A program made the translations under genes and the position numbers. The notes below the pieces were generated by a model, which searched no databases, was not told where the DNA came from, and was given only the letters and a program-made list of their open reading frames with translations. DNA of 64,000 bases from Drosophila persimilis (taxonomy: Eukaryota; Arthropoda; Insecta; Diptera; Drosophilidae): the NCBI RefSeq assembly GCF_003286085.1, contig NW_020825288.1:4526001-4590000 (forward strand), written 5' to 3'. This document shows, in pieces, positions 26,801 through 38,820 of the stretch; within the stretch, counting starts at the first letter, position 1; every line of letters starts with the position of its first letter.

Positions 26801-29800
26801 ATTGCTCCGTCTAGGGCCCCTAGTGGCTGTGGTTGGTTGCTCAAACAATTGGCCAAGTTGACTGCGTCTTGGCCTACTGCTTTCTGGAAAGTTTCTATTG
26901 TTAATCAAATTGACTTTAAGTGCAAGTTTTTTACCCCAAATTAACAGCCCCATAATAAATGTGCCCCAAAACATAGTTTTTGCTCTTGCAGAGTTTATTT
27001 CGGGAAACTAATTAAGTTAAAATTGGAGAGGGGTTCAACTGGCCAACAAATGCATACTAAATGAAGGCATTAAAAGTGCACTCACAAGGCCGCTTGATGA
27101 ATGTTTGAGTGTGCGATTGCCCAAGTGACACGTTGATATGGAACAAGCCTTAAATTATTTAAAATATGTTGCCGTCTGAGTGGGCGAAATCTCAGACGGT
27201 GAGGGGAGTTTCTGTGCCAGACCAAACAGCCGTGAGGAAAGTTAAAGAAAAAGGTAAAACAGGAGTAGTGGAAAAATAAACGAATGCAAAATGTCAGCGG
27301 CAGTTGTGGCTGGGCTTGCAATTTGTATTTTATGCTCACAAATGCGCGTGAAAGTAACAAAGGAAGGGGCACACACACACACATAGACACATCTGTAAGG
27401 AAACATACATACAGGTAGTGCATATAGATATATATGGATATATGCCAAGTGTAGCTTACAGTGTGTACAGGCGACAAAACCTTGAGACCCTCAATTTCAG
27501 TCTCAGCCATGGGGGCGGCCTGCAGTGGCAATCGGCCGGGCGAAGGACACACGAAGAACAAGGTGCCGCCGCCGCCTGGGCTGTCAGTGACGTAAGCACA
27601 GCGGGCGGGTATATTATTTTGTAAGAGAGCGGGTTTAAGGACATGTAAACACTTGTAAACTGACACATCAGCCAGAGCGATGAGCAAACCAGACAAAAGA
27701 GAACCATGTTGCATGTAAAATACAACTTGAACTACCAAAAAAAATACAATTTTGTGGCGTTTTTTGTGTCGTTTTCTGTCTCCCTTTGAGTCAACTACAG
27801 CTCGCAAAAGAAGAGTCTCACGTATGCATGAAGTAATTTGAGTCTGGTAATTGCGTTGGTCTCTAGGGCACACAGAAACAGAGACGACTCCTTCTGGAAG
27901 TCAACGCACAAAGTGTCTGCCACAAGCTATAAAGTATTTCGCATAAATAATTGATTAATGCCACAAGCCTGTTGATGGTTGACACAGTGTCAAGATATAG
28001 TTTATTTATAGGTAGCATAAAACCAAAGGGAAAACTAAGCCTTAAGGAAAAGGTGAGAGAGAAGTGGTTAAGAATTTTAAGGGCGAGGAGTAACTGAACG
28101 GATGCACATCACGGACACTTCTGTATCGACTCGTTTCTTGAAGCTGATTGAAAGCTTGCATATATGCATGTACAAGAGGCTTGAAACAAGTATTGCCCTC
28201 CATTTAAAACATCTGGATAAAATTTAAGTGCTTTTATTTTTCATCGGCTTCCTCTGAAAAAAGAACTAAATTTCAACAAAATTGAAGGACATGAAATAAA
28301 ATTTCCAGTCTTTTAATCTTTTAATCATAATCATTTAAGAATAACAAAAACAAAAAAGAATAACTGGAAATACTATAAGCTTCGAGGGCATTAAAATTGC
28401 ATTTAATTTGATACTAATTCAATGCGATATGCAGTATATGGTGTCAGAATGCACATATCATGCTTCATTTATCATTCACTTATCACGTGGCAGTTCCACA
28501 TCCACCTAACACCATCACATACACATGCACATCCACCTAGCCATAACTAGCTAGCGAGTCGGAACGTACGATATTACGGTCGTCGACGCCATTGTGTGTT
28601 CATGTTCAGACACGTCATCGATACTAATTCAATAAACAATGCAAAATGTCTGGCATTGTTGGGGCTGGCTGGCATCCACCAGTTTCGCAACTTTGCACAC
28701 TTTCCCAAACTGTTTGTGTGTCTGTTTTCTTGGCAAACAAACCAGAAAAAAGATTGGAAATTACGTGAAAATGCAAACATCACAACAAATCAGCATATTC
28801 GATGAGCAGCCACAGACTCCCTCTGCAGCAGGGTAAGGCGTGGGCGGACGTAAACAACTTGAAGCTTGGATAGGATAACATTCGATTTTCGATTTGAATT
28901 TATCATTTTTGTGCTGTGTCGCTGCCATGTATTCGTTTGTATTCATTCATTCGTTTGCATAAAGCGCGTCGAGTCCCTGTTTTGCATGTGACAAATGCAA
29001 ATCCCGAAAAAGTATGCTACAGTTTATGTCAAAGCTTATTATGCCGCTCACCGACTCGAAAGAAGAGTCATCTTCACACAAACACTGATTCGTAACCGTA
29101 CACTAAGAAACACATACATACATCTGCTGTGTTCTGTTTTTTGCCTACACTTGAAGTGGGTATTAGGGTATGGACTAGATGTTTTGAATGCAGGAAAGGG
29201 TGGTTCTTGATCAGGAGCAGTATTGAAGTTTTTAAGCTAGATCAACTGTGTAAATACCCCGCTTTTGGCTGCCAGCATAAGTCTTAACCGGCTGAATCAA
29301 CATAGACTTTAGTCTTGGTGAGAGCCTCTCTTACACTTCTGAACAGTGTCCATTACAACTCCATAATTTTCCATTAGATATAAATTTACACTGCCAAGCC
29401 GAATCTCTGGAAGTTGGGCTACTATAACGAATACCTGCCATGGAATCTATCGGCTAAGAAACTGATAAGTCACAGAAGATTAGAAGGATCTAGGGTATCC
29501 AAAACTTCGAGCCACTTAGCTATCCGTTCCCTCTCGTTATTGCTTTGGTGTTTGGATTGTTAATGGAAGACAAACGTTATCGGTTTCAGGCACATACAGC
29601 AACAGCCGGAAGGCAGAAGGGGGAGAGCAACAAACTAAATACAAATAAATGTATTTGCCCAAACGTTTTGTTATCCACAAATTCAATTTGCATATTATGT
29701 ATCATTTAGAATTCAATTTTTGCTGCCCCCCTTCTGTCGCCTTTTAAAAAATGAATTGAATTTTCCTTCTGTCATACGAGGAGCACGAGTAGCAGTAGCA

Positions 29801-30142
29801 GTTGCCTGGAGCCATATGCAAACTATGGAAAACTCCTCCTAGCTGGCATAGTTAATTTTCCCCCATTAGTCGAGCAAAATAGCCAAAAAATGTTAGCCAA
29901 ATATTTGCATCGGGCACTGACATTGTTGGCTCACCCAGAGTCAACAGCAAAATGCCGGAGCTTGAAGGAGCTTCAAGAATTTCCTTGAGACAAATTGCTC
30001 AAAATTTGATGCAAAGCCAAACAGCGTGAGGCAATGGAGGAGGACTGTCAGCAGTCCGTGACCGTTCGTTGGTTCTCCCTTCAGCCCGGGACATGCCTCA
30101 TCCCAGGACAAAGAGAAATATGATGCATTGCTGGTCAGTCTT
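20846..30142. other. Gene-free stretch with simple repeats
   Basis: No coding exon could be supported. Simple repeats seen: (GATT)n at 22431-22448, (CA)n near 24560-24574, (GT)n near 24902-24918 and 25036-25052, CCACA-type repeats near 26092-26116 and (CA)n near 27371-27384. A 263-codon open frame on the minus strand (27082-27873) crosses the last repeat and is treated as chance. Confidence 0.45.
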
Positions 30143-30401
30143 TCAGCTGGGGATTTCGTTCTCATGCTTCCATTTGGACAACTCCGCAATGATTTGTAGC
30201 CGTAACTGCAGCAACTCTTTGCGCAATGCTAGCTCTAATTTCACCAGTTTATTTGCTGTAATTATTGCTCTAGGCTTTCATTCGACAGAACGTACAGTGT
30301 CTAAGGCTATTTCAGTAATTAGCACTACACCCGCAGCCCACACAAAAAGGAACTCGTACCTTACCTGCATGGCTGACAGGAGATAACTGCTGATCAGGCA
30401 T
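30143..30401 (-). CDS. Candidate small coiled-coil protein gene (two exons, 49 residues)
   Basis: Read on the minus strand, the ATG at 30401 sits in a good fly start context (AACA before ATG). Exon 30365-30401 (MPDQQLSPVSHA) ends in a GTAAGG donor. After 109 bp an acceptor (ATTACAG) opens exon 30143-30255 in the right phase (37 + 113 nt = 50 codons with stop). The second exon encodes one long amphipathic helix, ending LRLQIIAELSKWKHENEIPS, with leucines and isoleucines spaced as in a coiled coil. A CACGTG E-box lies just upstream at 30417-30422. I do not recognise the protein. The pyrimidine tract before the acceptor is weak, and a protein this short could arise by chance, so this is a candidate only. 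It might also be one part of a longer gene. Confidence 0.35.
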
Positions 30402-32940
30402 TGTTGCTAATTTCGACACGTGATTAGAGCATTTTCCGTTGCTCAATTAAATTAACCTGATATGTGGTTACATAGCCATTGTTTCGGCCTAATTAATGAG
30501 GATAATTCTCAAACGAATTGAGAATGAAGCTGAACAGGATTTGGTGTTGTTGTACAGCGTTCTAAATCAATGAATTTCGCTTCTCTGTTAGATATTTTCG
30601 CTTTAATTGCACCTATAAGCGTTTTCCAAACATAATCAACCATTATCGGGAAATCGCCAACAGATTTCTGTACCATTTTCATGCCCCTTTAAAAACTTAA
30701 ATGCTGGGCGAAATCTGTTTTCCTTTCGGGCGCTATCCGTTTGTATACTCCTGGTGGCACAGACTGCCTCGACATCAAAGCCATGGCGGCTTATTCTTCA
30801 TTCCCATTTTTTTTTTTTTTTGGCGTGCGTGAAGAACGGCAAACACACGTGTTGGCATAGAGAGGGAGTGGAATGGACAGATGGGCCTAGGGCTAAGTCT
30901 CCGGTTTGTTTGTTCACGGTGCACGCAAATATTTTCTTGATTTTTCGCTTGGGCTTCCGTCGGTTTTTTTTTCTACTTGGCAGGCCTGGTTCCCGTCTAT
31001 TTTCCAACTCGTTGAGGTCGAAAGTCATCATCATTAGCCTTTTGCCTTCTACGCATATACATATATGCTTCTTATGCCTGCAATTAGCCAGCCTGCTTAA
31101 CCAACTTTCTTGGCCCATAAGAACTCCTCAGAAAAAAATGTTTTCTCAACTACAGAAACACGGACCACAAACACTTAAATTTGTACTGCAAGCGACGTCG
31201 CACATTTCCGTACTTTTTTAATTAAAACATAATCTATTTATTGGGCGCCTTGAAGACAAGTTGTAGGAACAATTTAATTTAATTAAGCGCATCTGAGAGT
31301 ACGAGTTCTTGGCACGGTCGCGACCGGTCGTATGCGGGTTCGGCCAACCTTGAAATGGCTTTGTGTTCCCGGTTTTTGGCCAAGTTTAATTGCAAAATGC
31401 AATCAAATTAGCCGGCTACCGTGTTTTATGGTGTTATTACAAATGTTTTCGCCCATTTTCACTAAACCAGATGAAAGAGCACTAACATCATTCACCCTTA
31501 ATGTTGCCGCGGATTAAGAGGTCTGGGAGGATACCCAGTCTCACCTTATTTTATAAACTTTTACAATTTGCATTTGCCAAAACGTTTCAAGCTCGTTTTA
31601 AGCTGCCAACACTATTCCGCACGCTAGGCTTATGTGTATTATCCACCCTCCAGCGACAGTGCAGATATCATGTGTTCTGTGTTAGCCCATATCCTCTGGG
31701 CTAATATAAAACTAAAATAATAAATGACAAGAACGTGACTCGACATTTTCGGTGTCTGTCAGATTTTTTTTGCGGTTTGAGTAAAAAATCTTTTCTTTGA
31801 TAGCTAAGTGGTGGCTGAGTTTTAAAGTTGGGGATTTGTTGACTGAGTGACTGTTCCTCGCAGTACAGTTGTAGAGGTATTGTGCAATGCAAAGCTAGTT
31901 TTAAGGGCACTGTTATGTTTAGTGGAGACACAGACACTTTTGAGGCGTTTTAGATGCCCTGCTTCATGATGTAGGTAAAAGACGTGTAAAATTACGTTGT
32001 TACACGCAAGAAATGTAGATACATATATGAAGAGCATATGTATATTTTTTTAGTTATTTCAATATTTTATCATAAAGGACTGTCCGTTATGGGGAATATC
32101 ACTATATATATAGTAGGAAGTGGTATAGATATAACTTTTTATCAGTAATGAAGTATAAAGATTACATTTTTTTAATGCACATTTATTTATTTTATTTACA
32201 TTGTATTCATATTTCACATATCTATTTATAATTATAATTAGTAAACTTATCGCAAAGTCTTTTGAAAGATTAATTCAATTGTAAGTTCTTTAAAAAGAAT
32301 AAAACAATGTTTGATAGATCTAAAGGTTCTCGAAATAAAATAAATGCATAATCACACGAACGATTAATTCATTGATATTAAAAAAAAATAAATAAAATTA
32401 AAAGCTTTTCCATAAATTTATCTAATTATGTGATAAATTTTAAGGGGCTTGAATGATCGACAGAGCCGAACCAAGGCTTGACTTTGCTTAAATGTTATTT
32501 GGTATTTATAAAACTAACTAAATGGACGACAATTGCTAACAATGAAATGTGATTTTCTATATCGCTCCTTACCTTCAACCGTTTTAGTTTTCCCCCCTCA
32601 TACTGCGAGTCCCAGCTGACATTTTCAAAACTTTGGTCAACTTACAATTTGCTGCAAGTTGGCAAAATTTCACGAAAAAAAACCCTAAAGTTTTTCTATT
32701 TTGCTTTCTCTATCGGCTATACGGAAATAGTTTTTTCCTGTTCCTCTGGACCTTGGCATCGATTGATTTCTGGGCAAATGATTTGCAGCACAAAAACTAC
32801 GAGCCGTACGCTGTACGAATGCCCCAACGCAGCGGACTGAATGGACATGAGTGTTTGTTGGGTGGGGGAGGCAGTGTGTCCATAGTCGTGTCTGTAACCT
32901 TATCCATGTCTCTAAGCACCCATCATCCGGACCAAGAGCT
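30402..32940. other. Gene-free stretch
   Basis: No supported exon. The part from about 32030 to 32420 is very AT-rich and holds several possible minus-strand poly(A) signals (TTTATT on the plus strand near 32180-32200). Some of it could be 3' UTR of the gene that ends at 32941, but nothing fixes the border. Confidence 0.4.
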
Positions 32941-35900
32941 TCAGGAGGTTTCGCTGGCGCCGTACAGCAGATTGTCCAGTTTTAATTTGTTGATGTGGTC
33001 GCCGCGGGCCCCATGTCCTGGCCGTCCCCAAAACGTTTCGAAGGTGTCGAAATGCTGATTGCACAGGTCCCGGTCCAGTTGCTTCGAGACGGAAACGGAG
33101 CGGCGGTTCTGCGATATTTGGACATTCAAGTCGTGGAGATAGCGCATATCGGCGGCCGTTTGAATCCTGCATCGAATCGCATGTGGAAGATGATGTTCAT
33201 GGGTTGGTGGGCAGCAATTTTGGTTGGTTGGTTGTTTGGTGTTGGTTATTAAGTGATTTCATTTCGTTTTTAACGTTTGGTTTGGTTTGGTTTTCAGGGT
33301 TTTTTGGAATTGTAAACGATTTTCGGTTTGGTTCGGTTCGTTTCGTTTCGTTTCGTTTTGCACGGGGATACATAGAAGATTGGTATTATGATTTGGTTTT
33401 TGTTGGTTTAGTTTTGTTTTTGGTATTTGGTTTTTGGTGAGATTGGGTTTGCTCTTTTGGTTGCTATACTTTCACTTGGATTACAATGGATATTTTCTTT
33501 TTGCTGAATAAGCCGAGAAGAAGTGGGGGTAGAGAAACCATTAACAATGCAAAATGATAGACTCAAAAGACGGGGGGTCGGGTAAGTGGCAAGCGGATTG
33601 TTTTGCTATCTTTTCAATATGGCGCAGAGCAAGCAAATGAGAAACGGAAATGGAAGTGTGTGGGGTATGCTAGGGGGAAATGGGGGCTGGACGAATGCCT
33701 AACGAATGTGCAATGTGAGCCGCTTGAGGCAGCAGCCCGTGGCCGTGGCTGTGGGGCAATCGCAGCTGCAACATTGCAGCTTGCAGCTCAGATTCTTGGG
33801 CAGCCGCTTCATGTGGCCGATGTTCTTGATGATGCTGTTGATGCACTTGATCTGGGTCGGTTGACTGTTCTTGGGCTTGTGCTTGGATGCGTACCTATCA
33901 TGCGAGGGCGTCCTCTTGGTCACATCCGTGCTGGACAGGCTTATCGGCCGGTGCATGCCCCGTCTGCGCGCCAGAAGCGGCACCAGCTCCACGCCCCCGC
34001 CCTCGCCGTTGCAATCGTTGCCCCCATTGGTGGCGCTGACATTGGGCGTGGCTGTGCTGGTGTCACCGCGGGCCATGCGTGGACACAGCCTGATGGGTTT
34101 GCAGTCCTCCGGCTTCAGGTGGTGCACCATCTTTGGTGGGGCAGGCGGTAGCGCCCTCTTACACGGCGGCGGCGGCGGCTTCAGCGGGCTGTTCATGGCG
34201 GGGCAGGTGCAGGTGCAGTGCTCGCAGCACCGCTGCGGCTTCGGCGGTTTGTTGGGTCTCGATTTGCGGAATGTGTTTTTCTCCGCCGGAGTCACAGGAT
34301 TGTCCTGATCAAGTTCCTTGAGCATTTCCTTGTTTGTCCAGCCCTGTAAGAAAGAGGCTTATTACCCAAAAGGTAAGTTTTGGATGGTGGATTCCTTACC
34401 AACGATTTCATGAATGTATTTCCCACTTCCTTGGGACTGCGCCAGGGCTTGCCCCCAGGCCCTGGCTTGCCCCACGGATCCTTGCAGGGCTAAAACAAGA
34501 GGAAAGAATATGGAATTAGTAAGGCCACGCCCCTGGATGCGTAATAAATGCCGCTCACCGGCTTTTCCAGCTTCGCCTGCAGGCGCTTCTTCTGCGAGGC
34601 AAGCTTCTCCTGGAGCGGACACCGCTGGTCGCTCTCGCTGACGACGATCTTCTCGAGCAGCGGCTTACCCTTGCAGGGCGGCGAGGGCTTGTACCGCAGC
34701 TCGATATCCACGTGTCCTTTATTGCGAAACGACATTGAAGGATGCTCTTTCAGCTGGATGTGCAGACTCTCACCATTGGCATTCTTGGCCAGGCCAACGC
34801 CCACTCCTGCGCCGTGCTTGTGGGGGATTTCCCTCTCACAGATTGTCACGGTGCTGCTCCGGGGTCCGCTCTCCTGTAGATGGTGTACGGAATGGGCATG
34901 GCCCAAACGACCCCCTGGCGGAGGCGGCGGCGGATGGTGATGATGATGATGGTGATAGGCAGCCAGCGGATTGTTCTGGCACTTTTTCTGCACGGAAAAG
35001 TAGTCGTTGTAGCGACACGGCTGCAGGGAGTTCATCCGGTGGGCAGTGGCCTGGGGGATGCACCTTTCGATTAGCGTAGTGCTTTGGGAATCAGCTGAAG
35101 AGGGACTACTTGCCACGGTTGGTGTGGAATGAAGACCAACGGCTGTGATATCCTTGCGGCGTACTTCTATATTAGGAGCTCCCCCTCCCGGTCGACCCCA
35201 AGGGCAATGCTGTAGGAAGAGGTCGTAGTACTGGAAGGAGGCAGGTGGGGATCAGATATATTAATTGCAGTCTGGAATTTCCCCTTAATCCACATTAAAT
35301 ATTACTAATGAAGCCAATTCCCTGGTATATGCTAATGTATTCCAGCCTGCATTTGCACCGTAAATCAGTACTTAATGTGCTACCAATTAAATGAATTCCC
35401 TAGTACGTAATGTATTCCAGTGTTCAGTCAGTCAGACACTGATTACAAAACCGAGTTATGCTCTATCGATTTGTTGGCAGCCTATTTACGGGCTCCAGAC
35501 TCGACGCGACGTGACCTGCCTCCTCGCCCATCTCAGTGTGTCACTCTTCCCCGAGTGTTCCGCTGTTTGTTTACGGAAATTGGCCACCATTTCCCCGTGC
35601 CCTGGCGCCAGGCCAGGCCCGACAACTACTTTGTTTGTAGGTTGTTGTTATAGTTGCAACGCCTCGCGATTTGCATTTTCACTGATTTTTTTCACCCACA
35701 TTTCGGTTTGGGGGCTTGCACAGCTGCACACTCTGAAAATGCTGAAGAATCAGACAGGAATTCAGTCACGCAAGGCAAGGTACGAGTACGAAGCCAAGCT
35801 GCTTCTGGTTAGGCATTCGTCTGGCGAAATGATTTGATTACTAAAGTCAAAATTGTCAAAGGGTTTGTTGAACCAAATCCACGAAAAACTGATGTATTAC

Positions 35901-36482
35901 ATGTTGCTTGGGGCAGGTCTTTGAACTCCGTTCAAGTCGCTGGAATCGCGTGGGTGTAAGCTCGAGAAGTTTTGTGTGGTTGTCGTAGGTTCTTTCTGGA
36001 AGTTCTTGGGCAAACTTGTATTCAAGTTTTCTTGCATTCCTGCATTTTCTGGAAAAACCTTAGCGTCCTCTTTCTTTGAGTTCTTAGCTTTGGAACACCA
36101 TCCACTAAAGACCACAAAGTAATATGTTTGTAGTTCTTAGGATGTCAGCATATAAAGCATTCCGAACTCGAACTAAAGATAAACTCAAAACTTTGATCAA
36201 CTTACTATATTCCCTGAAATCTCTAACATCTTTCAACCGACTGAACATTACACATACGCACTGTGTGACACCGTTTTCTGTTTTTTTACTGTTACCCACC
36301 TCCTGTTTGTCCTTTTCCTTGCGGGCACACTCCTCCGCCTTTCTCCGCCGCCACATGCGTAGACTCTCCTCCGCATTTTTGCGCTCCACGAGACGCTTCT
36401 TCTCGTCACACCACATCAGGGGATGTTGGATGTGGTCGTGGCAGAAGTTGCCCCCCATGCCCATCTCATCGCTGGTCGTCAT
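32941..36482 (-). CDS. Uncharacterised Pro/His/Cys-rich protein with repeated W-G-[RK]-P-G motifs
   Basis: Coding exons in transcript order are 36300-36482, 34559-35230, 34400-34489 and 34343 downward, all joined in phase 0. The last part has two possible ends. Read through to a stop at 33699, the protein has 529 residues. Alternatively, a donor after 33895 (AG|GTACGC) joins in phase to a final exon at 32941-33166, giving 539 residues. The first exon is charged (WCDEKKRLVERKNAEESL). W-G-R-P-G-G-G-A starts at residue 72, W-G-K-P-G-P-G-G at 291 and, only in the spliced form, W-G-R-P-G-H-G-A at 511. A His7-Pro6 run lies in exon 2. The unspliced tail is Cys-rich. I do not recognise the family; similar W-G-x-P-G motifs occur, as I recall, in some sperm-axoneme proteins. 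A TATAAATA on the minus strand at 36713-36720 lacks a clear initiator. Confidence 0.75.
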
Positions 36483-38588
36483 TGTGTCTGTGATGCCTCC
36501 AGTCCTTGGTTTCCTTTGAGATCGTTCCACAGGGAGCTGGAAGAACGGAAGTAGCGCTGCGTTCAGCAAATGCCGCGTTACTGAAACAGTCTCGTGCTCG
36601 ACTCAAACCGTTTAACCGCCGAATTGGCTGCACTGATCCGTGCCAGGCACTGCTGGGACACGGCGGAGTACGGCTGGGCCTCCAATCCGGTTGTCTAGGC
36701 AGCGTGCCTGACTATTTATAGCCTAGGTTAAGGCGTACTTGGGCCGCACGTGAGCGTCGGGCAACTGTCCTTGAAGTTGTTCTTGTTCTTGCTGTTTGTC
36801 AAGTCGTCTAAGGGTGGGACAGGGCAGGGTCGGGATTGCCATCCGCTTTTTGCGTAACCACTGCTAATTTCGTTGGCCATTTAAATATTTTGCCTGTTAG
36901 GCACGCTTCAACCTGGCTTTCTGTTTGCTTGCTCTGGTTACTTGGGCCTGTTTGCCTGTCTGGTAGAGTAACGAGACTTGGACGTAAAATATATTTACTT
37001 TATATTGCGGAAAAATTGTGCCACGGCTGCCTTAGCTTAACCCAATTCCCTTATGCTTTGTTCTATAAAAGCCAAAAGTTTGTAGAGTCATCAATACTAG
37101 AAGGGGTCTACTTATCCAGGTTAAAGCCGCTGCAGCATTGCGTGCAATTTAATCCGAAACTTGTTGATACTTTAAACTGAAATGCAACTCCATATCGCAT
37201 TGCTCATCCGCCCCAATGTGTCGGCTACAATTTCCCTCTTGTGGCAGCACAAACACATTTATTTGTTTGACCCAATTCCGATATCAGGCAGCACTCGTAG
37301 TCCCTGCCCGTCGCAACATAAAGCACTTTGGGTCATGTCCAAAACTATTCCACTAGGTCGCCATGGCTGTTGTTTTTGTTGGCCCAGTCGGCTCTTGGGC
37401 CAATATGTTGAATAGTTACAGTGTGGCAGGCTGCCTTTGGGGCATGTGTGCTTAATGATTCTTTGATAGCATAGTATCTTTGTGTGAGAAACAATCAGGA
37501 ATTTAAGCTTTAATCCAAAATGAACCAATTTAAAGAAGTTTGTACCCTTATAAATTTGTTTCCCACAAATATTTTACAAAATCGAATTTTTATTCATCTC
37601 ATTAGGTATACAAATATCGTAGTTAAAGTTATCAATATCAACAACATTTCCACCGTTTCAGCATTCGCACTCTATAACCTGTGGGGGGCCAAATCGTGTC
37701 CTCAGCACCCATTTTAAATTGATTTCTACCCAAGATTTGGTTTTAGTTTGTTCTCTCTTTTGACCTCAGTATTGCAGGCTGTAAAGGAGCCCTAAACCAT
37801 TTAATGATTTCTATCGAAACAAAAAAACAAAAGTTGCTGACTGACTTAATTGAGGTTTTGCTGCATAAATTAAAATAAAAACTTAAATTATATTATATAG
37901 AAGTGTTTTTTTCCTTTTTTCATGCGATTCTGTAGATATTTCTTGTCGTCCGATTTTGTTTGAATTTCTTATTAATTATTATTGCAGAAAATAAGATTTT
38001 ATTAAAATTAAGACTGGGCAGCGTTGTTTTGTCATATAATCCTCTTAGGGGAGGGGAAGGGCTTTTCTTTACATGTACAACAAATTGTATATGTGCATTT
38101 CATGCGCGAATGGTTCAAAAATTCAACTTAATTCCGTTAAATTAAATAAAGACTTTAAATAAGATATTTTTGTGCTGTCCGAAGGGGGGATCTGAAGAGT
38201 GCAGGCAATGACCATTGAACCATTTAGGCACGAAATGCCTTAAACAAATATTAAGCATAAATAGAACTTTAGTTGTTTGCGTATTATTTAGGGCTGTCTT
38301 TCTTTTATAAATATCCTTCTGCACTCTGTCTTCTTTGTTGCATTGACTATATATGATTTTTTTTCTCCCTTAGAAATAGCGTAGCCGGAAGGAAAGTTCC
38401 CTCAAAAGTTGTAGCTAAATCATATTCGCGATTCCATTTGGGTTTGATTCATTTCCATTTTAGAAGAAAGATTTGTACAATTTGCTTGTTGGCTTTACAC
38501 ACACATAGTATTTCGTATAAATATATTCTCTCAAAAACATTGCATATAAAATTTCTTTAAAAATTCCATGAACATCTCGTTTTTATGT
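36483..38588. other. Intergenic region, no gene seen
   Basis: This is upstream flank of the minus-strand gene that starts at 36482 and downstream flank of qless. The open frames are short and without splice support. The part from 37.8 to 38.6 kb is AT-rich with poly-T runs. Confidence 0.45.
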
Positions 38589-38820
38589 ACAGCAAACGTT
38601 GCCGTTTATTTTGTTTTTGTTTTGTTTGTTTTTATGCAATTATTTACAGTGTCAACAACAGATGCCTAAAAACTAAATAATAAATCTTCTTTACAATTTG
38701 ACGTTATTCGTTTATGTGCCGGCAAAAACCTAATCCGAACACCGAGTGTGGCCCGCTCTTAGCCTACATATTGTAATTCCATTATAGTATATTTAAATTG
38801 TAGTTCTGATTCATTACGCT
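38589..38820 (-). other. Probable 3' UTR of qless
   Basis: A minus-strand AATAAA (TTTATT on the plus strand at 38605-38610) lies about 210 bp past the qless stop codon at 38821, a usual 3' UTR length. The cleavage site is inferred, and other signals further on cannot be excluded. Confidence 0.35.

Noticed and set aside
32912-33172. 86-codon minus-strand frame over the final exon of the W-G-R-P-G gene
   Set aside because: It is a shadow frame. The frame that continues in phase from the upstream exon and carries the W-G-R-P-G motif is the likelier coding one.
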